This document shows, piece by piece, positions 34,324 through 48,949 of a stretch of 64,000 nucleotides of DNA. The translations under genes were made by a program, and so were the position numbers. The DNA is from Heterocephalus glaber (lineage: Eukaryota > Chordata > Mammalia > Rodentia > Bathyergidae): NCBI RefSeq assembly GCF_000247695.1, contig NW_004624776.1, positions 12,743,964 to 12,807,963 on the forward strand, written 5' to 3'. The stretch's first letter is position 1. The number at the start of each line of letters is the position of its first letter. The notes beneath the pieces were generated by a model, which saw only the letters and a program-made list of their open reading frames with translations, was not told the origin of the DNA and did no database searches.

Positions 34324-36542
34324 CCACAACATCATTCAAGAACATTCAAGAACTGATATCTTTCATACTAAAATCGGGAACAAGACAAGGATGTTCACTA
34401 TCACCATTCCTGTTCAATACAGTCTTGGAAACAATAACAACAGCAATTAGACAAGAAAAAGAAATAGAAGGAATAAAGATAAGGAAAGAAAGGAAGAAGT
34501 TAAACTGTCATTATATGCAACTGACATGATACTCTATATAGAAGACTTCCAAAACTCTGCCAAAAGTCTTCTAGACTTAATATCCAGATTCAGCAGAGTA
34601 GCCAGACACAAGGTCAACACTCAAAAACCAATAGCCTTCTTGTACATGAACAGAAGACTGATAGAGAAACTGAGAAGAGAAACTGAGAGAGAAACTGGGA
34701 AAACAATTCTTTTCACAATAGCATCCAAAAAAATGAAATATCTAGGAATCAATCTAATGAAAGAAGTAAAAGACCTCTACTTTGAAAACTCTGAAAAAAG
34801 AGATCAAAGAGAATATCAGAAAATGTAATGATATCCTTTGCTCCTGGGTAGGAAGAAACAATATAATGAAAATGGCCATACTTCCAAAACTGCTATATAG
34901 ATTCAATGCAGTCCCAACTGAAGTCCCAACAGCATATTTCATAGAACTAGAGAAAACAATCCAAAAATTCATTTGGAACCAAAAGAGACCCAGAATAGCA
35001 AAATCAATTCTAGGCAACAAAGACAAGATGGTGGGTATCACAATCCCCAACTTGAAACTACCACAAAGCCACTGTTACAAAAACAGCATGGTACTGGCAA
35101 AGGAGCAGACCTGAAGATTAGTGGAACAGATTTTCTGCAGAAAAAAATTCCAGCATACTAAGTCACCTCATCTTTGACAAAGAAGCAAAACACCCTCACT
35201 GGAGGAAAGATAGCCTCTTTAATAAATGGTGCTGGAAAAACTGGGTCTCAGCTTGCCAAAGATTAAAATTAGACCCATAGCTTTCACCATGTACTAAACT
35301 AAAATCAAAATGGATCAAAGACCTAAATATTTAAACAGAAACACTAAACATGTTGGAAGATAGGTTATGTAGAACTCTTGAAGACATTGGGGTAGGAAAA
35401 GACTTTATGAACAAAAGCTCTGTCACACAGGAACTAATACAAAGAATCAACAACAGGGATCTCATCTTATTAAAAAGCTTCTGCACAGAAAGAGAAACCA
35501 CCAACAGAGTGAAGAGACAACCTACAATGCAGGAAAAATTTTCACCAGCTGTTTCTCAGACAAAAGACTACTATCTAGAATATACAAAGAAATTAAAAAA
35601 TCAGACCTCCCAAATTTTAAGACCCAATCCAAAAATGGGCTTCTGAAATGAATAGTTCTCAAAGAAGTAGAATCAGAAAATAAATGTGAAAAAATGTTCA
35701 CCATCATTGGTCATTCCAGAGATGCAGATGAAAACCACACTGAGATTCCATCTCACTCCAAAAAGAATGGCTGCTATCAAGAAATCAACCAACCACAAAT
35801 GCTGGCGGGGCCATGGGCAGAAAGGAACCCTTCTCCACTGTTGGTGGGAGTGTAGACTGGTGCAACCACTGTGGAAATCAGTGTGGGGATTGTTCAAAGA
35901 ACTAGGATTAGAGGTCCCATTTGACCCATCTATTCTCCTGGGTAGCTTCCCAAAAGATTTAAAAGCATCATACCACAGTGATATATGTACACCCATGTTT
36001 ATAGCAGCACAGCTTGTAATAACTAAATCTTGGAAATAGCCCAAATGTCCATCAACTGGTGACTGGATAAAGAGGTGTTGTTTTCATAAAATGCAGTACT
36101 ACTCAGCCATAAAGAATGATAAACTAGAGACATTTATAGCTAAATGGATGCACATTGAGGCCATACTCTTAAGTGAAATAAATAGGACACACATGTGTAA
36201 ACACTGAATAGTTTCTCTGGTGTGAGAAGCTGCAAGAGTAAAGGAGAGCCAAAATGTATAATAGATAATGTAGAATAGGAAGAAAAGGTCCAAAAGGGAA
36301 GGGAAAGTAGGGAGGGGGTGAGGAAAGAAAAGAAGGGAAGGAAAAAATATGAGAAGAGAAGGAAAAAAATGGAAACAAACTTTTTGTAAATAGGGAGGGG
36401 TGCAGGGGTGGAAGGGAAAGGGGTGTATGGGGAAAAAAGAAGAACCAGGATATATCATATACAGGTACAAGTTCCTAATGATGAATGTGATGATAATGTG
36501 TACCTAAAATAAACCAATAAACTTAATGGAATAAAATAAAAT
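34324..36542 (+). mobile_element. 5'-truncated L1 (2.2 kb) with perfect target duplication
   Basis: Begins inside ORF2 reverse transcriptase ([17 protein letters not shown] once a frameshift is allowed) and runs through the C-terminal HCWWECRLVQPLWKSV region into a 3' UTR ending in an aataaa-rich tail. Perfect 15-bp target duplications aaaatgctgggcatt lie at 34309-34323 and 36543-36557. The reverse-transcriptase active-site motif reads YATD (34514-34525) where L1 has (F/Y)ADD, and frames are broken several times, so it is dead. The same family supplies the two inverted copies at 3.3 and 25 kb. Its 3' UTR carries a G/A-rich tract (about 36290-36425). Confidence 0.93.
36290..36425 (+). other. 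L1 3' UTR polypurine tract
   Basis: Almost pure G/A with several GGG runs (gggagggggtg). L1 3' UTRs of many mammals carry such purine tracts with G-quadruplex potential; the complementary C/T-rich stretches appear in the two inverted L1 copies. Confidence 0.7.
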
Positions 36543-36654
36543 AAAATGCTGGGCATTTTATTTAGTAAGTCAGTCTGTGCTGACTTTTCTTTTAGGGGAG
36601 GGTTCTGCTTTTGTATAGAAGAATTAATTTTAAAAATGGTATGTATTTAAATTT

Positions 36655-36985
36655 TTAAAACTATATCATAATAAAAGATACAATGCTATTAATCCCCCTC
36701 AAAATGCTTCCCCTCACTTCAAACACACTTATTCTATTGTTCTTGCCATTTTCTGAAGCAGTTCTGGATGTGTTCTTTCAAGAGTATGTTTAGTCCACTG
36801 TTTCACAGCCCTAGTTTCTTCAGTCTTCTCAGAACGTTTACCTTCCATGGTCATTCTGACTTTGGGGAAGAGCCAGAGGTCTCATGGTGCCCAATCTGGT
36901 TAATAAGGTAGATGAGGACACACCACAATGTTTTTCAGACTCCGTCTTTCTGCTGAATGGTACTCAGCAGCAACATTCATCATAT
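36655..36985 (-). mobile_element. Tc1/mariner-type transposase remnant
   Basis: On the minus strand one frame reads a decayed PY-PD-AP-D-WLFPK series (seen as PHLPY, stop, PDWAP, stop, DLWLFPKVRMTMEGKR), the region of the third catalytic aspartate in mariner transposases, usually PYSPDLAPCDFFLFPK. It continues to a conserved end before tataatgg-type flank. Stops and frameshifts throughout; only the C-terminal third of a transposase is present. Confidence 0.6.
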
Positions 36986-37399
36986 TTTTGATGATACCTC
37001 AAAAAGACACTCATGAAAGAGAACTTCCAGGAAACCACTTCAGAAAGTAGCATGAATAATGGGATAAGTATGTTCAAAGTGATGGGGAGTATTTTGAGGA
37101 GATTTAATGGCGATATGTCTTTTTTATTGAAAGGAAACTTTACATTTATTTTTACCACATCTCATGTTTTTCTGTCTGTCTGTCTGTCTATCTAGTGTTA
37201 TCAAATAATCTCCCAACTGCTCCCCTCTTGGTGAGACTAACCCTAACCAAAACGAGGGTCAGAGTACCAAATGGAGAGAAACAGGTTTGTACCAGCAGGG
37301 ACAAAGTGGCTTCCCATCTCTCTCTCACACTAAGTCAAGTACCTTCACCATCTCATTTCAAGGGAAGGGTGCAAACTCCATTGTGTATTTCTGTTGCTT
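36986..37399. other. Unassigned intronic sequence with short TCTG repeat
   Basis: A (TCTG)n run lies at about 37171-37192. Nothing else recognised. Confidence 0.45.
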
Positions 37400-37760
37400 A
37401 CCCTTAAATTCCTTATTATTTTTTGGAAATTAAGTGTCTTTATAAAGATTTAGCTATAAAAATCTTCACAGTACTATTTATAATAAAAAATTATCAACCT
37501 GAATATTCAGCAACTAGAAATGGATTAAACTATTTATTTTTTCCTACAATAGAACAGCTTTTTAAAATTTTTATGTATTATTTGACAGAAACTGTTATAA
37601 TCTTTTGATTTGTATATTGTGAACAGTATGACACTTCTTCCAATAAAAATATATTTTCACAGAAAGATCGACATTTTAGCATCAGTTCTCAAAGTGAACC
37701 ATGAGTTGGTAGCATTGTGAATATCATTTTCTTTCTTCTTATCTGTATTTTCAAATTCAT
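37400..37760 (+). mobile_element. Very old L1-like fragment
   Basis: A faint sense L1 3' pattern: actatttataataaaaaatt, caactagaaatggattaaac, acaatagaacagctttttaaa. Weak. Confidence 0.4.
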
Positions 37761-39145
37761 TTACAAGAAAAATAAATCATTCCTAGAGTTAGGAATATAA
37801 ACCCAGAAGCTTTTTTAAAGCATCCACTAAGTCTACCGCCTTTTTTTCTTTATGTCTTTACTTTCATGGTATCATAGGTATTTGCATGTTTATCTTTCAA
37901 TCTACCTTGAGAGACACAAGTCTAAACACATCTGGGAAAATAAATGATGCCTTCTGCAACCCTTAATTTGCACATCCAGTGGAAATCCCTGCTGCGACGT
38001 TTTCCTCCTACTCCATCTTCTGCCCTGGGAGGCAAAGCCGTAAATCATGTCCACTAACAAGGCAGCACTTGGGGCCACCAGCATCATCTGGATGTGCAGG
38101 GAATGTGGAGGGGCCATTGCCAACTTCCTCACATGGGGGACCCTGATGATTCTTTCATGACTCTTTTCCTGACGAGACACAGTCACTTAAGATTCCCGAA
38201 TGTTCTCAAGAAGTCAACCCCTGCTCCCATAGTCTGTGTTACAAAATTTATCTCCATTTTTACAAAAAGAAAGAGCTTCAAAGAAAAAGGAAAAATGAGA
38301 AAAGGGGGAAGAGAAAACAGAGAACTCTTTCTTGTACATAGTGAAAATGGTTTACACATTTTCTACATGACTTTTATCCCACTTGGAGAATAACAAATCC
38401 TCTAAGATTTAATGCCGAAAAGGTCTAATATCCTACAGTCTGAAAAACAGGGTAAAAGCAAAAACTTTCATATGAATTGTAGGCATCAGCAGGACTGGAT
38501 TAGCTGACACAGCTAACTAGGTGAGCATGGGCCCTGACATTATGAGATCTAGGATGAAATGCTGACTCTTCCATTACTAGCTGATAACATGGATAAGGCC
38601 AAGATGATATAAGTTTTTGAAACCTTTACTTCTTCTTACGTAAAAACAGAGATGATCCTTATCAAGGATCAACAAATGAAATGACTGGAAGTTTTGCGGT
38701 CAATTTGATAAATTGCTTATGTCGTTTGGTCTCCTAAGGCCCCTTTCCTATAAAGTCATGCCAACTGCTGCCATCAAAAGGTTCAACTCAGAGGACAGTA
38801 GAGCTGTCCACAGGACAGTGAACTCGTAAGACCAGTGAACGCCGGGTAGGAGAGACAGTGGACTCTGATAAATTCTGCAGACACAGTTTGAATTTAAGGT
38901 GCCCAATGAGCACGGGTGCCAGAAAGTCAGGGACACACATGGACCTATGGATCTGGGGCTCAACCGGGAAACCAATTGGGTGAGTTATTTTCCCCATTCC
39001 TAACTGTTCATCAGAATCGACAGTGTTTCTAAGATTCCTAGAGTCCTAATTTAATCGTTCCAGGGAAAGGCCTGGGAGTCAATCTGTTATTTATTTTCAC
39101 TTGACCAATATATTTAGGTCAAATATTTTTTTAAAATTCAACAAA
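37761..39145. other. Unassigned intronic sequence
   Basis: Contains a short plus-strand open frame (38047-38160, 37 codons, starting MSTNKAALGATSIIWMCREC) with balanced codon composition but no recognised family. Confidence 0.4.
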
Positions 39146-39149
39146 ATTT

Positions 39150-39770
39150 CATTTAAGTACTTGAATTCTTTTGTGCATGTGTTTTTTTAAGGTAAAGTTC
39201 ACATAACATAAAATTAATCACTTAAAGTGAAAAATTCAGTGCCATTTGGTATCATCACAATGCTGCACAACCATCTCCTACACCCAGTTCCACATCATTT
39301 CATCATCCTCAAAGGGAAATTCTGTACCCATTAAGCAATCATGCCTCATTCCCATCCTCTGCTCTCTGGCTGTATGGATGTGTCTGTGGGGAATATTTCA
39401 TATGAACCAAACCATACAAGATGTGGCCTTTTTTGTGACTAGTTTCTTTCACTAAATAGGCCTTCTAGGTTCATCAATGTTGCAGTATGTATCACTGTTT
39501 TACTTCTTTTTATGACTGAATAATATTCCATTCTATGGATATGCCACATTTTGTTTATCCATTTATGAACTGATGGGTTTTTGGCTTGTTTCTACCTTTT
39601 TGCTACTGCGAGCAATGCTATTATGAATATGCATGTCCAAATATTATATTGAATATTTGTTTCTAATTCTTTTGAGTATATACCTAGGAATGGAATTATT
39701 TGGTCATAGGGTACCTTATATTTAACTTTTTGGGAGAAATACTTGTTGTGAAGTTCTCCATATGATTCTA
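39150..39770 (-). mobile_element. Old L1 3' fragment, antisense
   Basis: The plus strand shows the antisense series: caatgctgcacaaccatctc, ccattaagcaatcatgcctc, ttcatcaatgttgcagtatg, actgaataatattccattct, tttgtttatccatttatgaa, tatacctaggaatggaat. Typical of L1M/L1P-era 3' ends. Confidence 0.85.
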
Positions 39771-43340
<3,570 letters not shown>

Positions 43341-43349
43341 TAGGCACAA

Positions 43350-43605
43350 TTAAGAAGGATGTGGTCTAGAGCCCTGTACTGTAGCCAGAAAACCTAAGGT
43401 CTAGTCCTAACTTTCCACTTACTACCCCTATGATCTTGGGCAAGTTCCTTAGCCTCTTAACATAAACTGCAATCTTCTAATGTGTAAATGGGGCTAAAAA
43501 CACTTCATAGCATTTTTGTTATGAACAAATGAACTAATCAGTGTCAAATGCTTAGGACCGGGCCTGGCACACAATAAACACTCAATAACATTCATGCTTT
43601 TCTCT
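43350..43605 (+). repeat. MIR SINE, nearly full length
   Basis: Sense MIR in order: cctaaggtctagtcctaac, gatcttgggcaagttcctta, gtgtaaatggggctaaaaac, cctggcacacaataaacactc. Confidence 0.88.
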
Positions 43606-43639
43606 CTTACTATCTATGCATTAAGAATCTCCTATATTA

Positions 43640-43856
43640 ACTGGATGTGGTGGTGTACGCCTGTAATCTCAACACTCCAGGAGGCTGAGGCAGGAAGATC
43701 ACAAGTTTGAGCTTAGCCTGGGAAACTTAGTGATTTAGTGAGACCCTGTCTCATAATGAAAAATTAAAAAGGCTGGAAATGCAGCTCAGTGAGAAGGTCG
43801 TAGGTACAGTAGTATACTACAAAAAGAAAGGAGGGAAGGAAGGAAGGAAAAAATAA
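43640..43856 (+). repeat. B1-dID composite SINE
   Basis: B1 half (aactggatgtggtggtgtac, ggaggctgaggcaggaagat, gagaccctgtctcataatg) followed by an ID half (ggctggaaatgcagctcagtg) and a GGAA-rich tail. Imperfect target duplication tctcctatatta / tttcctgtatta. Confidence 0.82.
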
Positions 43857-43869
43857 TTTCCTGTATTAA

Positions 43870-44558
43870 AGAAAATTCACATACATTCTACTTCTATGTA
43901 GCAGAATGAATTCCATCACTGACAATGTTTCTTTGTAGATGTAATAATAGATGAATAATTAATAGAACAAAATGAATTATGAGTAAAAGTTAAGTTGGCT
44001 TTTATTAAAAATGAAGATGTTTACAGTTCTTATTCGTACTTATGTAGTTATAAATATCAGACAAACATCCTGAAAACATCTAGGCTTATCAATGAAAACT
44101 TCCTGCCTTTTAAAATTTGGAGAAAAGAAATTCTTCCCACTTAGTATCTGTCTCACTGGGAACTCAGGTCTGGACAACTCTGCTAGGGGCCAATGAGTTG
44201 AGGAAAGAAAAATCTCCTGAGAAATGTGTCATTAAGGGGTGGAACTGGGGAGGCAGATTTGGTTCACAGACCACCCTGATGCTGTAACAGCACTTGGTGT
44301 AGGCCAGTGCTTTTCACCCTTGTTTACCTCCCTCATGAGCTTAAGCCTGGATTCAGTGGGGAAAAAGTCGAGGAATAAAAGACCCTGAGATAGAGATCAT
44401 GCCCGTGTTTCCTTGTGGTTCTTGTTGTTATATTTTTTAAAGCACGTATAGCATGAGTGGAGACCCACAGTCATATCTGAAAGATCATCTCTACTGGGGA
44501 TAGTTCAGTAACATGCACTAGGATAGACTGTATTCTGGGGGTCCCTGAGCATCAGAAA
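43870..44558. other. Unassigned intronic sequence
   Basis: A phrase near 44302 (cagtgcttttcacccttg) resembles a hAT end of the MER5 type, without a partner end. Nothing firm. Confidence 0.35.
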
Positions 44559-44559
44559 T

Positions 44560-44935
44560 AGGGTGGTTTTAATGTGTCCCCAAAGTTCCTGTGTTGGAAA
44601 CTTCACCCCCAATATAGCATCACTGAGAGGTGGGGCCTAGGAAAGGTGATTAAGGCACCAGGGCTCTGCCCTCATGGAGGGCTAATACCATTATCTCTGG
44701 AGTAGGTGTGTGATAAAACCAGGTTCAGGCTTTCCCTGCTTGGTGAACTGGCTCTCTCTTCCCTCATCCTACCCTTCTTCCACGGGATGACACAGCACCA
44801 ATGCCCTTCCCAGATGGATTCCCTCATCTTGGACATCCCAGCCTCCAGAACTGTAAGCCAAATTAACTCCCATTGCTTGTAAATCACCTAGTTTGTGGTA
44901 TTCCGTTACAGTAGCACAAAACCAATGAAGACGCA
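44560..44935 (+). repeat. MaLR-type LTR
   Basis: Sense LTR: tttaatgtgtccccaaagtt, tgagaggtggggcctagg, ccagcctccagaactgtaag, gtttgtggtattccgttac at the end. MST/MLT-like. Confidence 0.78.
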
Positions 44936-45139
44936 AAGACTGAGAAAGTTTCCTGAGATGTACAGAATCCCCTCCCCTACAAATGTAGGAAGAGCCCAAA
45001 AGGCAGCTAGATTTTTAAGCAGGGGCATGGGGATGGACACAGGGAAACATTTGTGGCCACTCTTTCTGAGAGCCTCCTACCATCTCATTGCCCGTCACAG
45101 CCTGGGAAACCAAGGTCACACTAAGTTGAGTTTTCAAGT

Positions 45140-45490
45140 TGAGCCACAAAGTGTGCTATGTGAGCCTCCCCTCCATTCTTATGTTGAAACCCTAACCCCC
45201 AGTGTGTCGGCATTAGAACATATGGTCTTTGGGAGGTGTTTAGGTTATGAAGGCGGAGCCCTCGTGGTGAGATTAGCGTCCTTAGGAGAAACAGGAAAGG
45301 TTCCTCTCTCCTTTTCTGCTTCTCTCTTTCTCCCACTATGTGAGGACACAGCAAGAAGACAGCCATCTGCCAAAGCATGACCTCACTTTGATCTTGAGGT
45401 CCCAATGCTCAAAACCACGGAGAATAAATTTCTGTTGTTGAAGCTACAGAGTCATTGATATTTTGCTATAACAGCTGGAGGGAAGGCAAA
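45140..45490 (+). repeat. MaLR-type LTR
   Basis: Sense LTR: ttatgttgaaaccctaaccc, ggtctttgggaggtgtttag, tatgtgaggacacagcaaga, gaataaatttctgttgttg, tattttgctataacagctg. The body is different enough from the LTR at 44560-44935 to be a separate insertion. Confidence 0.78.
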
Positions 45491-45711
45491 AGGCAACCAT
45501 TTGAGTCCCTGGCAATACAGCACTATTCTTGTTATCACGACTCTTAGATAAAAGGACGTGGTTTGGGTCTACAGCAACAGAAAGCACACAGGGTGAACGC
45601 AATGCTTTCTATCATGTTCGGTGTCTGGAATAAGTTTCTAACATGATGTAGTAACTGCTGGTACAGATGCACACAGAGCACCAAATGGAAATGTGGGAGA
45701 AGGCTGCTGTC

Positions 45712-46165
45712 TAAATCTGGTTTGTGCTACTATCACAGAATCCCTGAATCTGGGCCATTTATAATGTACAGAAATTTGTTGACATGGTTCTGGAAGCTGG
45801 GAACTCCAAGATTAAGAAGCTACCATCTGGAGACCAGGGATTTAGCTCAGTGGTTCTGCTGCCTGCCTTGCAAGCACAAGGTCCCAAGTTAGATCCCTGG
45901 TACTTAAAAAAAAAAAAAAAAAAAAAAGGAAGCTACCATCTGGTGAGGGCCTTCCTGCTATGTCACCCATCAGTAGAAGGGCAAAGGGAGGGAAAGAGAT
46001 ATCAAACTTGAAGCTTTAAGTTCTTCTGTAATTGGCACTAATCCATTCATGTGGGTGGGGTCCTCATGACCTAATAACCTCCTATTAGGCCCTACTATCA
46101 CTATCATTAGGGATTAGGAGTCCAGCACATAAGTTTTGGGGGACACACTCAGACCACAGCAGTCC
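45712..46165 (-). repeat. MaLR-type LTR, split by an ID SINE
   Basis: Antisense: ggtttgtgctactatcacag, ggttctggaagctgggaact, then after the SINE gagggccttcctgctatgtc, ctcatgacctaataacctcc, aagttttgggggacacactc and gaccacagcag. Confidence 0.8.
45831..45928 (+). repeat. Young ID-like SINE with perfect target duplication
   Basis: Reads agaccagggatttagctcag, tgccttgcaagcacaaggtc, gttagatccctggtac and about 23 A. A perfect 15-bp duplication, gaagctaccatctgg, lies at 45816-45830 and 45929-45943. Inserted into a MaLR LTR. Confidence 0.95.
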
Positions 46166-48089
46166 CGCCAAGCACTAATGCACAGCAGCAGGAGGCAAGA
46201 CAAGGCATGTGGGCGTGAGTGGTACCCCAGGCATGAACTGCAATCCGTATGTATATAGTGGCCACCTGCTCCCCTTGCAATGAGAAAGCCAAACATTATT
46301 AAGTTACACTATAACAATAAAAAAAATTCACATTTCTATTCCATTGACCAGGGATTTTCTTAAATATGGAACATTAAGTTTTCTTAAGCAAAAAATTAAG
46401 CAGTCACATGTTAGTTCAACTAAATAGTTATATAAGTCCCACTTATTTTAATCAGCCAACTAAGATACAGCTATTGCAGTGAGCTTGCTCCAATGGTAAT
46501 AAAACACCAAGCATATGTGTTTCATGTAGTCTACTCTCATAAATCTTACAATACAATCAAAGTGACAAATATACAAAATTAAAGATGAAATAAGGCAAAC
46601 TTAATACTCTTCTATGAGCAGATTCTAGACATCACCACCTTTATAGCCTAGCCTGCTTTGGCTCATTTTTGTGGTTGGCTGGAATTATACTAAGGTGTAA
46701 ATCTGAAGACAGAAACTCCCTTTGCCAACCTCTGATCGTGCTAACCCATGTCAGGTGCTCCGTAAATATGTTGGACTCACATATGAATCAATTTAAGTCT
46801 TGGTTCTAAACATTTCCTTATAATATCTAGGAGAGATCACTGATGGGTTTGAGGGCCATCTCTAACTTCCTTGTAGAAGTCCACCTTCCCAGTTCAACTG
46901 GTTCTCAATTCTTATTTCAGCTTATGTCTTGGCCTTTTCGTCTTCAGCTTCCTCTACTCCTACCTTACTTTCCACTCCAATCTTTCCTCACTCGATCTGC
47001 TCAAAATCCCACTTTTTCCTGGGAGATTGAAAGCCTTTGCTACTACTAAACCCTCTGCAGATCCATCCTTCCAACTTCTCCCTTGACTTGTCTCCAGCCT
47101 CTACTTTGGCTTTAATTCCTGCACTTTCTATGCCACTCAGCAATAATCTTTGATCAAACCCAGACGAGCTGGGCTCACCACATGCATGTGGAGGAATATA
47201 GGTCCCTTCTGTGCAGTTCTCACACCAGCTGATGGAAGGTATTACTATCACAAACAGTTCTTTATTCTCAAATGAACTATGATTCAAAAGTCTATTTGTA
47301 AGGTAGTTACTGGACACTTAGAATCCATTTTCCCAAAGGAATGATGTTACAAATTGTGGTTGGATCCTAGGGCCTGTTAATACCTATTTAGCCCAGTTGC
47401 TAAAATTTATACTGCATCTCCTATTTTAATAAAAAAAACCAATTACTGAAAGTTACAATAGACTTAGCTGTTATGAGGGGCATAGGGAGTTGGGGCTGGG
47501 TGTTTTATTCCCAGAAAGATAAGAAACATTCCGAAATCCTTAATTAGAATCTGTGTTCTAGGTGTTAATATTGAATTATATATTTCCAGTTCTTTCATGT
47601 TCTACAATTTTATTTTTTGTAAGTAAAAAACATACTATAATGTTAAAAATGAGTGACTATAACTGATGACAGTCCCCTCAGACACACTGAACAAAGTCTG
47701 CCTTTTTTTCCAATTGTGTTCTGTAGTGAACTTTCTATTTTTTATCTCAAGGTTGGTGTTTGCCTTCGAAGCACTAGTGTTTAAAATAAATATGTTCATA
47801 AACACATTGACAGCACACTGTGATCTCAAGGGATGGTTGTGCATCTGCTCTATAGAGAGATTGCTCTGAGATTCAACTGCTGGTCCCTGGGGTACAGTGG
47901 GGGCAGAGATTTGCTCCATCTCTGGACAGAACCCCTAAGATGGTTCTACTGCTAGTATCTTTGGATTTAATAAACAAACCAGGAAAAACGAAAATTTCTA
48001 GAACCTGTATACATTCTATCAATGTGTAGAAGACAGGAATCTTTTCTTCATTCCAAAGACAGTGACATATGTCAGGGCAGGAGGCCCAC
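46166..48089. other. Unassigned intronic sequence
   Basis: Around 46690-46800 there is a possible L2 3' end (tcaggtgctccgtaaatatg). No exon seen. Confidence 0.4.
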
Positions 48090-48170
48090 CTTCCATGAGC
48101 TCAGTAGTGCCATAAAGGATTTCATGGACGCCACAGTAGCAGCAGCTGCCTCAGCCCTTGCTTTGATGTT
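48090..48170 (-). other. Candidate in-frame cassette exon (27 codons)
   Basis: Minus strand: acceptor ggaattttcag, then 81 bp open in the frame required by the neighbouring ATP8A2 exon (phase 0 in, phase 0 out), reading NIKARAEAAAATVAS and on to MALLSSWK, then donor GGAAG|GTGGGC. Locally GC-rich against AT-rich intron. No homology to known flippases, so this is a hypothesis about alternative splicing, not a gene call. Chance occurrence is quite possible. Confidence 0.25.
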
Positions 48171-48538
48171 CTGAAAATTCCAAGGGGCTCCAAGCTGATC
48201 ATGCTGAAAGTCAGGCTGGTTCAGGTTTCATTAGCAGCACTTCAACCAAACCAAAGGCTCAAAGCCCTCAAGTTCCAGGAGCAGACACCCCACTCCTGAA
48301 TTAACCCTGGGTGGATGAGTATCTAATGACAATGCTCATCCTCCAGCCCACAGGTGCAGTTCTGAGCTTTTCCCATCCTGTCCATCTATTTTTCCTGCCT
48401 CTTGCCAACTGTTGGCCACATCTTTTTTCACCATCTCCCCTCCCATTCTTCAGATCATTCACACTGCCCAGCCACTCAGACTAGAACAGCTGTAGTTATC
48501 ATTTCCCTGCTGCTTTCCTCTCTTTCATTTTTTAATTA

Positions 48539-48882
48539 CAGTGGGCCCTTGACTTAGGATCTCAATTTGTTCATGAGGGTTGGTTGTAACTCAAGTTGAT
48601 CAACTGAAGGCTCAGGCTCCTCTACACAGCCTTCAAAGTCTCTCTCCCATATACAAGTGTCCTTAGAGAGACACTGGCCCAGGATTTCTCAGTTAGCCCC
48701 ACACAGGAAAGGCTGTTATAATGTTCCTTCCAAAACTCTTTAAGGGTTAAACCTGTATCTGAGACCATCTAGAAGCACAAGTGGCCAGCATTTAGGTCAT
48801 AACTCAAGACTTTGTTCATAAGTTAAAACTAAAATTCCAAGTTGTTTGTTTGTCAGGCCAGTCGTAACTCAAGGGTCCACTA
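48539..48882. mobile_element. TIR DNA element, copy 1 (pogo/Tigger-like)
   Basis: Starts cagtgggcccttgacttag after TA and ends gtaactcaagggtccacta before TA (48883-48884). The ends are inverted repeats of about 18-20 bp. The body contains gttggttgtaactcaagttg and tgtccttagagagacactgg, shared with the copy at 51221. TA target and CAGTGG ends suggest a pogo/Tigger-type nonautonomous family; I do not recall its name. Confidence 0.72.
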
Positions 48883-48949
48883 TATCACTTTCATTTCCAA
48901 TATAATCACACCTCCTTCTCCACTGCACTAATATGCTCACTGCTTTAGC

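Noticed and set aside
34782..35114. 110-residue open frame with reverse-transcriptase-like content
   Set aside because: It is a piece of the dead L1 ORF2, not a host gene.
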